Notes: generated by a model from the letters alone, not told the origin. A stretch of DNA of 64,000 nucleotides from an uncultured Collinsella sp. (GCA_900542155.1 UQMD01000008.1:23896-87895); one strand, 5' to 3'; counted from the first letter of the stretch, positions 35,741-45,734 are shown. Program-made: numbers and translations.

Positions 35741-36952
35741 TTAATTATTTTTGAGCAAGTCCAAAATTGTATCTGCGAGCTGGGGTTTTGTTAGCACGGG
35801 AAGTTCCTGCGTCCCTGCTGTGCTCACGATCCAAGCCTTGTTGGTATCAGTTCCAAAGCCCGAATCGGCGCGCGAAACATCGTTGGCGATAATGGCATCG
35901 CAGCCCTTGCGGGCCAATTTACGCTCAGCGTACTCCACAACGTTATCGGTCTCGGCTGCAAAGCCAATCACGCGCCGCTCCCCCTTCTGGCGCGAGAGCT
36001 CAGCCAAAATATCAACGGTCTCGACGAGCTCGATGCAATCCAGGCGCTCGTTGGCCTTTTTGAGCTTATGGTCGGCAGGGGCCGCGGGCGTGTAGTCGGC
36101 GACGGCCGCAGCGCAAATGGCAGCGTCGGCCGTCTGGAAGGCGTTTAACGCCGCCTGCAGCATCTCTGCGGCGGTCTGCACGCGCAGGCACTTTACGCCG
36201 CGAGGAACATCGAGCGATGTCGGTCCCAGCACGAGCGTGACCTCGGCACCGCGGCGAGCGGCCTCCCCCGCCAGAGCGATGCCCATCTTGCCCGACGATC
36301 GGTTTCCAATAAAACGCACGGGGTCGATCGGTTCGTGCGTAGGACCGGCGGTGATCACGATGCGCTTGCCTGCAAGGTCCTGGGGTGCGGGGTTGAATAC
36401 CTCGCAGATGGCCTCAACGATGTCCTCGGGCTCGCTCATGCGCCCCGTGTCCACGTCGCCGCAGGCAAGGTAGCCACTGCCGGGTCCCACCACGTGGACG
36501 CCGCGCTCGCGCAGCGTGGCCATATTGGCCTGGGTTGCCGGCGCCTTCCACATGCCATTGTTCATGGCCGGCGCGATCACAATGGGTCGCGGCGTGGCGA
36601 GAAGCGTCGTAGAAATCAGGTCATCGGCAATGCCGTTGGCCATCTTGGCAATGATATTGGCCGTCGCGGGCGCCACGACCACCAGATCGGGCTCCTGGGC
36701 CAGTGAAATGTGGTGGATAGGGTCGGAGGGGTCGTCGAACAGGCCCACGGCGACGGGCTCGTTGGTGAGCGCACGGAAGGTGAGCGGGCCCACAAACTCG
36801 GTGGCATGCTCGCTCATAACGACCTTGACACGCGCGCCGCGCTTTTGCATCAGGCGCACGATATTGCACGACTTATAGGCGGCGATCCCGCCGGTAATAC
36901 CCAGCAGGATCGTTTTTCCCTCAAGCTGCATTGAATTGTTGGGCGCCGCCAT
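35741..36952 (-). CDS. coaBC: Phosphopantothenoylcysteine decarboxylase/synthetase CoaBC
   Basis: This 403-aa bifunctional enzyme carries out two steps of coenzyme A synthesis. The CoaC half (residues ~12-185) has GITGGIAAYK, the catalytic His region IHHISLA, PAMNNGMW and the cysteine of LACGD. The CoaB half (~195-400) has TAGPTHEPIDPVRFIGNRSSGKMG. AAGGAAG precedes the ATG, 3 bp after the zinc-ribbon gene. It is the last protein gene of the minus-strand run. Confidence 0.95.
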   Translation of the reverse strand: MAAPNNSMQLEGKTILLGITGGIAAYKSCNIVRLMQKRGARVKVVMSEHATEFVGPLTFRALTNEPVAVGLFDDPSDPIHHISLAQEPDLVVVAPATANIIAKMANGIADDLISTTLLATPRPIVIAPAMNNGMWKAPATQANMATLRERGVHVVGPGSGYLACGDVDTGRMSEPEDIVEAICEVFNPAPQDLAGKRIVITAGPTHEPIDPVRFIGNRSSGKMGIALAGEAARRGAEVTLVLGPTSLDVPRGVKCLRVQTAAEMLQAALNAFQTADAAICAAAVADYTPAAPADHKLKKANERLDCIELVETVDILAELSRQKGERRVIGFAAETDNVVEYAERKLARKGCDAIIANDVSRADSGFGTDTNKAWIVSTAGTQELPVLTKPQLADTILDLLKNN

Positions 36953-36955
36953 CGT

Positions 36956-37675
36956 TTACGCTTCCTTGCTCGGGAGCACCAGCAGGCGGTGGCAGTACGG
37001 GCAGTGCGTAATCTCACTACCGTCGTGGTTGAGGTCGCTCATGGATGACGCCTGCAGCGCGGTGTGGCAGACCGTGGGGATGTTGCCCTTGATGGTCTCG
37101 ACGGCCAGGCCGCGGAACTGCTTGAGCAGGCGCTCGTAATCGGTGAGCACGTCGGCCGGCAGCGTGGCGGCAAGAGCGGTGCGCTCCTTAGTGGCGGCTT
37201 CGATCTGAGCCTGCAGGTCGGCAGCCTTGGCGCGGGCGGCCTTGGTATCGGCCTTCACGCCCTCTTCGAACTTGGCGATGATTGCCTGCGCGCGGGTCTC
37301 GCGGTCGAGCGCCTCTTTGTGGGCGACAACGACGTCCTTGCGGGTGTGCTCAATCTTGTCCAGACGCTTGGCCAGGGTGGCGAGCTCGTTCTCCAGGTCC
37401 TGGACCTCGCGATAGTCAGAGCCGTCGACGTGACGCTTCTTGGCGGCCTCGATGGCGTTGTTGGTCTGAATCTCGGTGGTGTTGAGATCGTCGAGCTCAA
37501 TGTCCAGGTCCTTGCGTTGGGCGTAGAGCTTGGTCATCTCGGACTTGAGCTTCACATAGGTCTTACGCTTGGAAGCGAGCTCCTTGAGCTCCGGCATATT
37601 GGCAAGTTCGCTCTTGTTGCGGGCGAGCTCCAAATCGATCTGTTGCAGCTTGAGTAGCGTAGCGCCGGCGCTCAT
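36956..37675 (-). CDS. Coiled-coil zinc-ribbon protein (DUF164)
   Basis: This 239-aa protein is a long coiled coil (residues ~5-175) ending in a C4 zinc ribbon (VCHTALQ...HCPYCHRLL). This architecture is typical of the DUF164/C4-type zinc ribbon family encoded beside Nif3-like genes; a nucleic-acid-related role is suspected in the literature. The ATG at 37675 follows AAGGAGAG and overlaps the stop of the Nif3-like gene (ATGA). Confidence 0.85.
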   Translation of the reverse strand: MSAGATLLKLQQIDLELARNKSELANMPELKELASKRKTYVKLKSEMTKLYAQRKDLDIELDDLNTTEIQTNNAIEAAKKRHVDGSDYREVQDLENELATLAKRLDKIEHTRKDVVVAHKEALDRETRAQAIIAKFEEGVKADTKAARAKAADLQAQIEAATKERTALAATLPADVLTDYERLLKQFRGLAVETIKGNIPTVCHTALQASSMSDLNHDGSEITHCPYCHRLLVLPSKEA

Positions 37676-38481
37676 AAGTTCTCTCCTTTTGTCACTGTCC
37701 ACCATTGGCAAGGGTTCAGTATTTTAATCGCATGACGGGGGTCGACCCCGGCGTCAACTGCAGAGTTCATCAATATATCAACGAACGGCTCTTCGGAGCG
37801 GTCGTGACCGAGCAAGATCACCGGCAGCCCGCGCAAGGCAAGGTCTTGCGCCACGTGGTAGCCGGCCTCTCCGGTCACAATAGCATCTGCCCCCGCGGCG
37901 ATGGCAAGCTCACCAAAATCGCCGAGGGAGCCGCCCAAAATGGCGAGGGTGCGGCACGGGCGATCGGCATCGCCCCATACGCGCGGGTCGCTGTCAAAGG
38001 CCGTGGCGGCACGGTTGGCGAAATCGCGCAGGTTGCAGGCGTCGTGGAGGGTAGCGAGCGCGCCCAGACCGGTGAGCTCAGGCTCGTCCACATGCTCCAG
38101 CGAGCTCATGGGCTCAGCGCCCAGCAACTCACTCAGGCGAACGCGCGCCTCGTGCGATCGGTCCAGGTTGGTGTGAAGCGAGATGATGCTCACGCCGCAA
38201 CGAGCTGCCTCGTACAACACAGCGCTGCATTGGGGACGCGATACATCCGCCGGGCAAAACGCCTCGGGCGCCTTGATATAGATGGGATGATGCGTCAGCA
38301 GCACGTTGGCGCCGGCCTCGAGAGCACGGTGCACGTTGGCCTCGGTAGCGTCAAGTGCACAGGCAACACCGGTGATCTCAGCGGCGGGATCTCCCACAGA
38401 TAAACCAACATGATCCCAACCCTCGGCGTCCGTTTTGGGATAGCGTGCCAGCAGGGCGCGCTCAAGGTCGGCGACGATCAT
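37672..38481 (-). CDS. Nif3-like dinuclear metal centre protein
   Basis: This 269-aa protein belongs to the NIF3/DUF34 family (GTP cyclohydrolase I type 2-like). Metal-binding signatures are seen in LLTHHPIY near residue 60, SLHTNLD, and a C-terminal GHDRSEEP in place of the usual GHxxSE. Reported roles include metal chaperoning. It overlaps the cysteine desulfurase by 4 bp upstream and DUF164 by 4 bp downstream. Confidence 0.88.
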   Translation of the reverse strand: MIVADLERALLARYPKTDAEGWDHVGLSVGDPAAEITGVACALDATEANVHRALEAGANVLLTHHPIYIKAPEAFCPADVSRPQCSAVLYEAARCGVSIISLHTNLDRSHEARVRLSELLGAEPMSSLEHVDEPELTGLGALATLHDACNLRDFANRAATAFDSDPRVWGDADRPCRTLAILGGSLGDFGELAIAAGADAIVTGEAGYHVAQDLALRGLPVILLGHDRSEEPFVDILMNSAVDAGVDPRHAIKILNPCQWWTVTKGENL

Positions 38482-39656
38482 GCGGCACCTACGATCGAGA
38501 GTAGGGTCTGGGCAAAGTCGTCCAGATCGCCCGGATTCACGCGGTCATCAAACGAGATGCGCAGTGCGCCCAGCGCCTGCTCGCGACCAATGCCCATGGC
38601 GCTGAGCACGTGGCTCGGGTCCATGTTGCCGCTCGAGCAAGCTGATCCGGCCGAAACCTCAAAGCCGGCGGCATCGAGCTTGATGATGAGCTCTTCGGAG
38701 TCCGTGCCGTCAACGTAGATTGAAACCATACCCGGCAGACGGTCGGCCTGCGCGTAGTCGCCCATTGTGGCGTGAATGCGGGGATGGGCCGTAAGCGTGT
38801 CGTAGAGCTTGTCGGACAAGGTCTGCAGTTCCGCGCGCTCCTGGGCCACGTGGGGCGCCAGCGTGCGGGCGGCAGCGGCAAAAGCCAGCTGCGTGCGCAG
38901 ATCCTGCGTACCGGCGCGACGGCCGGCTTCTTGTCCACCGCCAAAGATGCGCGGACGCAGCGGCGTGCGGTTCTTAAGGTAGAGCGCGCCGGATGCCACA
39001 GGGCCGCCGATCTTATGCGCGGCAACGGTCATGGCGTCTACGCCCAGCTCGGTGACATCGAGCGGAATATGCAAGTAGCCCTGGATGGCATCGGTATGAA
39101 ACAAGGCGCCGGCAGCATGTGCGGCGGCGGCCAGCTCGCGGATGGGCTGCACCACGCCGGTTTCGTTGTTGGCGACCATAATGCTCACGAGCGCCACGTC
39201 ATCGCCCAACAGCTCGACAAGCGTAGCAGGCTCAATGTAGCCCGCGCGGCAGGGCTGCACCAGGTCGACGGTAAAACCGGCGGCACGCAGCAGCGGCAGA
39301 TTGTCCAGAATCGAATCGTGCTCGATGGCCGAAACGATGACACGGTCGCGCTTGCGATCGCGCTGGCGAGCGCCCTCGGCAAGACCGAGCAGTGCCAGCT
39401 GGTTGGCCTCGGTACCGCCGTTGGTCAGGATGATCTCGGACGGGCGAACGTGCGCGCCAAAGCTGCGTGCGATCTCGCGACGGGCGACTTCCAGGCGTGC
39501 GGCGGCCTTGCGGCCAAGCGAGTGCAGCGAGTTGGGGTTGACGCCGGCAAGCTCGCTGTCGTCATATTCGCGCTGCGCAAGGCGCGCCTCGGCGCGCATG
39601 GGCGTCGAGGCGGCATAGTCAAGATTCACGGGTATGCGGTTTTGACCTGCGGTCAT
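38478..39656 (-). CDS. Cysteine desulfurase (NifS/IscS-like)
   Basis: This 392-aa PLP enzyme takes sulfur from cysteine for Fe-S clusters or thiolated tRNA. The PLP lysine is in AHKIGGPVASGALY and the active cysteine in SAGSACSSG. TNGGTEANQLAL and MVANNETGVVQP are family landmarks. It is in one overlapping unit with the Nif3-like and zinc-ribbon genes; no iscU or mnmA is adjacent, so its acceptor is unknown. Confidence 0.92.
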   Translation of the reverse strand: MTAGQNRIPVNLDYAASTPMRAEARLAQREYDDSELAGVNPNSLHSLGRKAAARLEVARREIARSFGAHVRPSEIILTNGGTEANQLALLGLAEGARQRDRKRDRVIVSAIEHDSILDNLPLLRAAGFTVDLVQPCRAGYIEPATLVELLGDDVALVSIMVANNETGVVQPIRELAAAAHAAGALFHTDAIQGYLHIPLDVTELGVDAMTVAAHKIGGPVASGALYLKNRTPLRPRIFGGGQEAGRRAGTQDLRTQLAFAAAARTLAPHVAQERAELQTLSDKLYDTLTAHPRIHATMGDYAQADRLPGMVSIYVDGTDSEELIIKLDAAGFEVSAGSACSSGNMDPSHVLSAMGIGREQALGALRISFDDRVNPGDLDDFAQTLLSIVGAA

Positions 39657-39662
39657 AAGGGT

Positions 39663-40334
39663 TTATGCCTCCTGTGCGGCCTCATTGCCCAGCTTCTGCA
39701 GCAGCGCAACCTCGGCGGCGGGATCTTCGGACTTAAATACGGCGGAGCCAGCTACGAGCACGTTGGCGCCGGCCTTGACGACCTCGGCGATGTTCTTGGA
39801 AGAGATACCGCCATCGACCTCGATCAGGGGCGACACGCCGTGGCGCTCGCACATGGCCGTAAGCTCGTGCAGTTTGGCGATGGTACCAGGGATAAAGCTT
39901 TGCCCGCCAAAGCCAGGGTTCACGCTCATGAGCAGCACCATATCGACAACGTCGATGATGCTCTCGAGTACGCACACGGGGGTAGCGGGGTTGAGCACCA
40001 CGCCGGCCTTGACACCGCGCTGCTGCAGATGGGTAAGCGTGCGGTGCAGATGCGTGGAAGCCTCGTAGTGCACGGTGATCATGTCGGCACCGGCATCGGC
40101 GTACCAATCGACCGTCTCGTCGGGATTCGACACCATCAGGTGCGCGTCGACCGGTACATTTGTGGAGCGCTTGACGGCCTTGAGGATGTCAACGCCAAAG
40201 GTGAGGTTACCGGTAAAGTGACCGTCCATGACGTCGAAGTGCACGTAGTCGGCGCCGGCGATCTTGTCGAGCTCGCCCTTCAGGTTGGCCATGTCGGCCG
40301 AAAGGACGGATGGAGCGATTTTGATGAAACCCAT
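39663..40334 (-). CDS. rpe: Ribulose-phosphate 3-epimerase
   Basis: This 223-aa TIM-barrel enzyme interconverts ribulose-5-phosphate and xylulose-5-phosphate in the pentose phosphate pathway. Hallmarks are APSVLSADMANL, HFDVMDGHF, DAHLMV, MSVNPGFGGQSF and VDGGISSKN. It is of normal length and sits within the operon. Confidence 0.96.
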   Translation of the reverse strand: MGFIKIAPSVLSADMANLKGELDKIAGADYVHFDVMDGHFTGNLTFGVDILKAVKRSTNVPVDAHLMVSNPDETVDWYADAGADMITVHYEASTHLHRTLTHLQQRGVKAGVVLNPATPVCVLESIIDVVDMVLLMSVNPGFGGQSFIPGTIAKLHELTAMCERHGVSPLIEVDGGISSKNIAEVVKAGANVLVAGSAVFKSEDPAAEVALLQKLGNEAAQEA

Positions 40335-40352
40335 GGTAGTAGCCTTTCTGCG

Positions 40353-41360
40353 CTAGTCGGCGAGTCCGTAGAACTCTTGAGAGGGGACGCGGTCGGTGAG
40401 AATCTCGAGCGCCCTATCCAAAGTAACACCGTTGTAGAGCGTTTGCTCCACGGCAAAGGTGAGCGGAATGTCTACGCCCAGTGAACGGGCGAGCTCGCTC
40501 ACGCTGCGGGCCGCGACGGCACCCTCGACCACCATATGCGTGCGTGCCTGGTACTCTTCGAGCGACACGCCATGAGCGAACTCGTAGCCAAAGGTGCGGT
40601 TGCGCGAATGCTCCGAGGTGCAGGTGGCGATGAGGTCACCCATGCCGGCAAGCCCCATGCAGGTCATGGCCTGACCGCCGCGGGCGTGCACCAGGCGGCT
40701 GATCTCGGCCAAGCCGCGCGTCATGATAAGGGCGAGTGTGTTATCGCCCGCACCCGAGCCGGCAGAGATGCCGCACACGATGGCGATGACGTTTTTCATG
40801 GCGCCGCAGACCTCGACGCCCGTCATATCCTGCGACAGGTAGATGCGGAAGGCCGTGGAAAGCAGCAGCTCCTTAAAGGTCTCCCCTACCTGTTGGTCTT
40901 TGCTGGCGATGACGGCGGCCGAAAGCCCGCCGCGGCAGATTTCCTCGGCATGGTTGGGGCCCGAGAGCGCCGCCACGCGCGACTCGTTTCCGATCTCGCT
41001 GGCGATGACCTCGCTCATGAGCAGGCCGGACTCGGGCTCAATGCCCTTGGTGAGGCAGAGCACCGGGGTGTCGGCGGCGATAAAGGGTGCTGCATCGTGG
41101 CATACGCTTCGCAGGTGCGTGGAGGGCACGGCAAAGATAATGGCGTCGGCGCCGTCGAGCGCCTGGGCCAGGCCCGTCGTGGCGACAACGTTTTCCGGCA
41201 GCACGTAGTCCAATAGATAGCGGGGATTACGATGATCGCCGTTAATGCCGGCGGCCGTCTGCTCGCTGTGGGCCCACATGGTCACGCGCTCGGCTCGCGC
41301 GGCGGCAAGGCCGGCGACGGCGGTTCCCCAGGAGCCGGAGCCAATCAGCGCAACATTCAT
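40353..41360 (-). CDS. gpsA: Glycerol-3-phosphate dehydrogenase [NAD(P)+]
   Basis: This 335-aa enzyme makes sn-glycerol-3-phosphate for phospholipids. The NAD-binding motif is IGSGSWGTAVAGL, with AVPSTHLR and the C-terminal catalytic region CGAMKNVIAIVCGI. Its product feeds PlsY, encoded just upstream, and then PlsC at 45735. Confidence 0.95.
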   Translation of the reverse strand: MNVALIGSGSWGTAVAGLAAARAERVTMWAHSEQTAAGINGDHRNPRYLLDYVLPENVVATTGLAQALDGADAIIFAVPSTHLRSVCHDAAPFIAADTPVLCLTKGIEPESGLLMSEVIASEIGNESRVAALSGPNHAEEICRGGLSAAVIASKDQQVGETFKELLLSTAFRIYLSQDMTGVEVCGAMKNVIAIVCGISAGSGAGDNTLALIMTRGLAEISRLVHARGGQAMTCMGLAGMGDLIATCTSEHSRNRTFGYEFAHGVSLEEYQARTHMVVEGAVAARSVSELARSLGVDIPLTFAVEQTLYNGVTLDRALEILTDRVPSQEFYGLAD

Positions 41361-41369
41361 GACTCTCTC

Positions 41370-42053
41370 CTACTTATCGTCGGGCTCGGTGACGCGCTTG
41401 GTAAACGAGAGCTTGGACTCCTTACCGCACGTGAGCTTTTTGATATTCGAGCGATGGGCCCACACCACGGTGATGCCGATCATCGCCATGCAAAACTTGA
41501 GACCCAGGCTGCTGTACGGAAAGACCGCGCAGGCAGCGATAGGAAGACCGATGGCGGCGGCAAGCGAGCCCACCGACACATACTTGGTGATGGCGACGGC
41601 CACGATAAACATGCCCAACAGCGACAGGCCAATGGGCCAGTACCAGGCAAGAATCACACCCAAGCCCACGGCGATACCCTTGCCGCCATGGAAGTTGAGA
41701 TAGGGAGAAAAGATGTGTCCCCACACGGCAGCGAGGCAAATGACGCCGAGCATCCAGTCGCCGGGGGCTCCAGGCGCCATGATGTTCTGCGGAAAACCAT
41801 AGCCCAGATCGGCGATAAGCGGACGGGCGATAATGACACAGATGGCGCCCTTAAGGCAGTCGAGCAGCAGCGTGAGCGCGGCCACCTTGGGGCCGGCCAC
41901 GCGCAGCGCGTTGGTGGTGCCGATGTTTCCGGAGCCCGCCTTGCGAATGTCGGTGTGGTTGAACACGCGGCCCAGGATCAGGCCAAACGGAATCGCTCCG
42001 ATAAAGAACGAGACCACGGCGCAGATGGCGGTCAGCAGAATCGGATTATGCAT
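41370..42053 (-). CDS. plsY: Acyl-phosphate:glycerol-3-phosphate acyltransferase PlsY
   Basis: This 227-aa integral membrane enzyme performs the first acylation of glycerol-3-phosphate. PlsY motifs are seen: the GSGNIGTTNALR loop, FLGxHGGKG-type HGGKGIAVGLG, and the C-terminal HRSNIKKLT. About six membrane helices are predicted. The ATG at 42053 overlaps the der stop by 8 bp, with AAGGAG upstream. Confidence 0.93.
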   Translation of the reverse strand: MHNPILLTAICAVVSFFIGAIPFGLILGRVFNHTDIRKAGSGNIGTTNALRVAGPKVAALTLLLDCLKGAICVIIARPLIADLGYGFPQNIMAPGAPGDWMLGVICLAAVWGHIFSPYLNFHGGKGIAVGLGVILAWYWPIGLSLLGMFIVAVAITKYVSVGSLAAAIGLPIAACAVFPYSSLGLKFCMAMIGITVVWAHRSNIKKLTCGKESKLSFTKRVTEPDDK

Positions 42054-43380
42054 CCTTTTGCTCCTTCTTCCTAAAGAAGAGTCGGATGGGCGTGCCGGCA
42101 AAGTCGAAGGTCGAGCGCATGCGGTTTTCGACATAGCGCTGGTAGGTGTCGTTGACCAGGTCGCCGTGGTTGACGAAGAACGTGAACGTGGGCGGGTTGA
42201 TGCCCGTCTGGGTCACGTAGTGCATGCGCAGGCGGCGCTTGCCGTCCACCACGGTGTGGCCAAACTCGCGCAGGTCGGTGAGGAACGTGTTGAGGCGCGA
42301 GGTGGAGATCTTTTGCGAACGCGTCTTCTCGGCAGCGTCGACCATGGCCCAGATCTTCTCGACGCTGCGGCCGGTCAGGGCCGAGATGCGCAGGTACTGA
42401 GCCCAGGGAGCCATGACACCCAGACGGCGGTCGACGGTCTCCATGCAGGCCTCGCGCTTGCGGTCATCGTCGAGCAGGTCCCACTTGTTGAGCAGCACCA
42501 CGATGGCGCAGCCGCGCTCGATGGCCAAGCCCATGACCTTCTGGTCCTGCTCGGTGACGCCCACGGAGGCGTCGACGACGAGCAGTGCCACGTCGGCGCG
42601 GTCGATGGCGCGCAGGCCGCGGACCATGGAGTAGTACTCGATGTTCTCGTACACGGTGCTCTTCTTGCGAATGCCCGCGGTGTCTACCATGCGGTAGTGC
42701 TTTCCGTCACGCTCGACGACGGTGTCGATGGCATCGCGCGTGGTGCCGGCGATGTTGGACACGATGGAGCGGTCGGCGCCCAGGATGCGGTTGAACAGCG
42801 AGGACTTACCGGCGTTGGGGCGGCCGATGATGGCCACGTTGAGCGCATCGGGGAACTCGTCGGCGACCTCGTCCTCTTCCTCGGGGAGCAGGGCCACGAT
42901 GTCGTCGAGCAGGTCACCCGTGCCATGGCCGTGCAGGGCCGAGAGCGGCGTGGGCTCACCGATGCCGAGCGAATAGAACTCCCAGATGTTGTCGTTCTCG
43001 CGATCGGGGTTATCGAGCTTGTTCACCAGCAGAAAGACCGGCTTGTCGGAGCGCTTGAGCATGCGGGCGACCGACTCGTCCTCCTCGGTGACACCGGTGC
43101 GGCCGTCGACCACAAACAGAATGACGGCAGCTTCCTCGGCGGCGGCAAGGGCCTGGTCACGGATGGACGTGGCAAAGACGTCGTCGCTCTTGAGCGGCTC
43201 GATGCCGCCCGTGTCGACGATGGTGAACTCGCGGCCGTTCCAATCGGCCGTGTGGTACGAGCGGTCGCGCGTGACGCCGCGGGACTCATGGACGATGGCG
43301 TCCGAGGTCTGGGCCAGGCGGTTAACGAGCGTGGACTTGCCCACGTTGGGGCGACCGACGACGGCGACGATAGGTTTCAT
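42046..43380 (-). CDS. der: Ribosome-associated GTPase Der (EngA)
   Basis: This 444-aa protein has two tandem G domains, which is unique to Der: G1 motifs GRPNVGKST and GRPNAGKSS, with DTGGI and DTAGI as the two G3 motifs and NKLD and NKWD as G4. A KH-like C-terminal domain follows. It is needed for 50S subunit maturation. The ATG at 43380 gives the usual MKPIVAVVGRPN start. Confidence 0.97.
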   Translation of the reverse strand: MKPIVAVVGRPNVGKSTLVNRLAQTSDAIVHESRGVTRDRSYHTADWNGREFTIVDTGGIEPLKSDDVFATSIRDQALAAAEEAAVILFVVDGRTGVTEEDESVARMLKRSDKPVFLLVNKLDNPDRENDNIWEFYSLGIGEPTPLSALHGHGTGDLLDDIVALLPEEEDEVADEFPDALNVAIIGRPNAGKSSLFNRILGADRSIVSNIAGTTRDAIDTVVERDGKHYRMVDTAGIRKKSTVYENIEYYSMVRGLRAIDRADVALLVVDASVGVTEQDQKVMGLAIERGCAIVVLLNKWDLLDDDRKREACMETVDRRLGVMAPWAQYLRISALTGRSVEKIWAMVDAAEKTRSQKISTSRLNTFLTDLREFGHTVVDGKRRLRMHYVTQTGINPPTFTFFVNHGDLVNDTYQRYVENRMRSTFDFAGTPIRLFFRKKEQKDA

Positions 43381-43390
43381 CTGCTCTCCT

Positions 43391-44833
43391 TTAACGGGTA
43401 GGGTCAGTGGAAATGTTAGAGTCTGCGGGCACAATGCCAAGGATATGCTCCAGGGTATCGAGCAGCTCATGCGGCATGGTCGACACCACATGAACCTCGG
43501 CGCCGCGACTGGTAAGGCTTGCGAGTAAATCGTCACGATGATACTCGTCAAGCGTCATGCCGTCAGCGTTGAACATGAGCTTAGGCACAAAGAGCATAAC
43601 CCCCGACAGGTCTTGCGGCAGCTGCTCCAGGATATCGCTCGCGACGATGAGGCCGGTCACGTCCACGTTGCCGCCAAAGTAGCGGTTCTTGATGGCCGTG
43701 ACGGAGCCGGCAAGGCCGTGCGGCGATTCCACAAAACGTGCCACCGTATCGCGCGCGCTGGCACCGGAGAGGCACAGCAAGCGCTGACCACGGGCGGCGA
43801 TTCCCTCGCGAACGCGGGTCAGGCGCTCGACATCGGCGGCGATCACATCGTCGGTCTCGTCCAGATAGGAGCGAATCATGCCGATGCCGTCATAGTACTG
43901 CGGGTAGCCGTCGTAAAAGTCTGCCTCGGGCGGCTCGATGCCGGCGTCCAGATAGAACTCGTCGCTCATCTGGAAGGTGTGGCGGCCAAAGCGCTCGAAG
44001 GCACGGTCCTGAAAGGGCCGGATCATGGCAATGGTTTCGCGCGCGAGCTCGGGCTTATCGCTGTAGGACCAGCTAAAACGGTTTTGGTGCTTGGTAAAGC
44101 CGAGCGGCACGATGCCCAGGCTGGTGATCTGCTCATGTTCCTCGCAGTAGCGCAGGGTCTTTTCCAGCTCCTCGCCGTCGTTCATGCCGGGGCACAACAC
44201 GATCTGCGCGTGAATCTCGATGCCGGCTGCCATGATGGCCTCGAGCACGTCCATGCCGCGCTGGGCGTTGCGGCCCATCATGCGGCGGCGAATATCGGGG
44301 CTCACGGCGTGGACCGACACGTTCATCGGACTCATGTTGCGGTCGATGACGTTTTGCACGTCCTCGTCGGAAAGGTTCGTGAGCGTGACAAAGTTGCCCT
44401 GTAAAAAGCTCAGGCGATAGTCGTCGTCGCGAATATAGAGCGTGGAGCGGCCGCCCTTGGGCAGCATGGTCATAAAACAGAACACGCAGGCGTTAACGCA
44501 GGTACGCATGCCGTCAAAGATGGGGCCGTCGAACTCTAGGCCCCAATCCTCGCCGGGAAAGCGATCGAGCTCAACAGGGGTGACGGCGCCGTCGCGCGGG
44601 TCGAAAACCTCCAACTCGACGGTGTCGTCGTCGGCTTCCCAGAGCCATACGATCATATCGGTCAGCTGCTCGCCGTTGACTGTGAGCACGCGCATGCCCG
44701 GCTCGATACCCACATCCCATGCGGGCGATTCGGGGCGCACGTTCTTAACGAGCGCGCCCTCACCCGGCTCGGGGTCGCGGCTGCGCCCGTAATCGGCCAC
44801 CTCGGTGGCGTATGCGGGTACGGTCTGGTCCAT
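43391..44833 (-). CDS. DUF512 radical-SAM protein with PDZ domain
   Basis: This ~480-aa protein starts with a PDZ-like module (ALVKNVRPESPAWDVGIEPG, residues ~25-80). Next come the CVNACVFC radical-SAM cluster motif with a conserved KGGRSTLYIRDDDYRLSF segment, and a C-terminal DUF512 domain. It is commonly encoded next to der; the reaction is unknown. The ATG at 44833 lies 3 bp after the ispH stop; a TTG at 44845 closer to AAGGAG is an alternative. Confidence 0.87.
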   Translation of the reverse strand: MDQTVPAYATEVADYGRSRDPEPGEGALVKNVRPESPAWDVGIEPGMRVLTVNGEQLTDMIVWLWEADDDTVELEVFDPRDGAVTPVELDRFPGEDWGLEFDGPIFDGMRTCVNACVFCFMTMLPKGGRSTLYIRDDDYRLSFLQGNFVTLTNLSDEDVQNVIDRNMSPMNVSVHAVSPDIRRRMMGRNAQRGMDVLEAIMAAGIEIHAQIVLCPGMNDGEELEKTLRYCEEHEQITSLGIVPLGFTKHQNRFSWSYSDKPELARETIAMIRPFQDRAFERFGRHTFQMSDEFYLDAGIEPPEADFYDGYPQYYDGIGMIRSYLDETDDVIAADVERLTRVREGIAARGQRLLCLSGASARDTVARFVESPHGLAGSVTAIKNRYFGGNVDVTGLIVASDILEQLPQDLSGVMLFVPKLMFNADGMTLDEYHRDDLLASLTSRGAEVHVVSTMPHELLDTLEHILGIVPADSNISTDPTR

Positions 44834-44835
44834 GA

Positions 44836-45717
44836 TTAGCGGCAAAGCTCCTTGATGCGCTCAACGGCGCGTTCGATGTGTTCTTGCGGGGTGGAGGCTC
44901 CGGCGGTGATGCCGATGTGACGCGCGTCGGCAAACCATGCGGCCTCGAGCTCGGAAGCTTCCTCGATGTGATGCGTGTGCTCACAGGCATCAGCGCAGAT
45001 CTGTGCCAGGCGACGCGTGTTGCCCGAGTTCTTTCCGCCCACAACGACCATGCAATCACAGCGGTTGGCAAGCGACGCGGCTGCCTGCTGACGCTCGCTT
45101 GTGGCGGCGCAAATGGTGTTGATCACGCGCAGTTCCTGCACGCGCGGGGTGATGGAGGCCACGACTTCGGCCAGGTTCTGCGCGGTCTGGGTGGTCTGCA
45201 CAACCAGGCCCACCTTGCCCTTGAGCGTCAGCTCGTCGGCGTCGGCGGCACAGCTCACGACCTGTGCGTCATCACCAGCATGGCCAAGAATGCCCTCGAC
45301 TTCGGGGTGGCCCGGCTCTCCCACGACGATCACGCGGTAGCCTTCGCGCACCAGGCGCTCGGCCGCCACATGGACCTTCTTGACGTAAGGGCAGGTGGCG
45401 TCGACGACGTTAAGGCCGCGCTTGCGGGCAGCATCGATCACCTGCGGCACCACGCCGTGGGCGCGGATAATCACGGTGCCGGTTGCGGCGTCGTCCAAGG
45501 TGTCTGCCAGACCAACGCCCGCCTCGGCGAGCTCGCGCACCACGATGGGGTTATGGATGAGCGGGCCCAGGGTGTGGACCTGAGTGTTCTCCGCTGTCTG
45601 CGGCGCGGCGGCCAGCGCCATATCGAGCGCGCGCTGAACGCCGTAGCAGGTGCCGGCATGCGCGGCGATCTCGATGGTGGGGACGACCTCCTCAGCGGCG
45701 GCCGCAGCGGTATTCAT
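44836..45717 (-). CDS. ispH: 4-hydroxy-3-methylbut-2-enyl diphosphate reductase
   Basis: This 293-aa Fe-S enzyme performs the last step of the MEP isoprenoid pathway. The three cluster cysteines are in HAGTCYGVQRA, DATCPYVKKVH and NTICAATSERQ. The ATG at 45717 has GGGTGAG 6 bp upstream; an ATG at 45732 is also in frame and would add five residues. Confidence 0.95.
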   Translation of the reverse strand: MNTAAAAAEEVVPTIEIAAHAGTCYGVQRALDMALAAAPQTAENTQVHTLGPLIHNPIVVRELAEAGVGLADTLDDAATGTVIIRAHGVVPQVIDAARKRGLNVVDATCPYVKKVHVAAERLVREGYRVIVVGEPGHPEVEGILGHAGDDAQVVSCAADADELTLKGKVGLVVQTTQTAQNLAEVVASITPRVQELRVINTICAATSERQQAAASLANRCDCMVVVGGKNSGNTRRLAQICADACEHTHHIEEASELEAAWFADARHIGITAGASTPQEHIERAVERIKELCR

Positions 45718-45734
45718 GACGTTCTCACCCATGG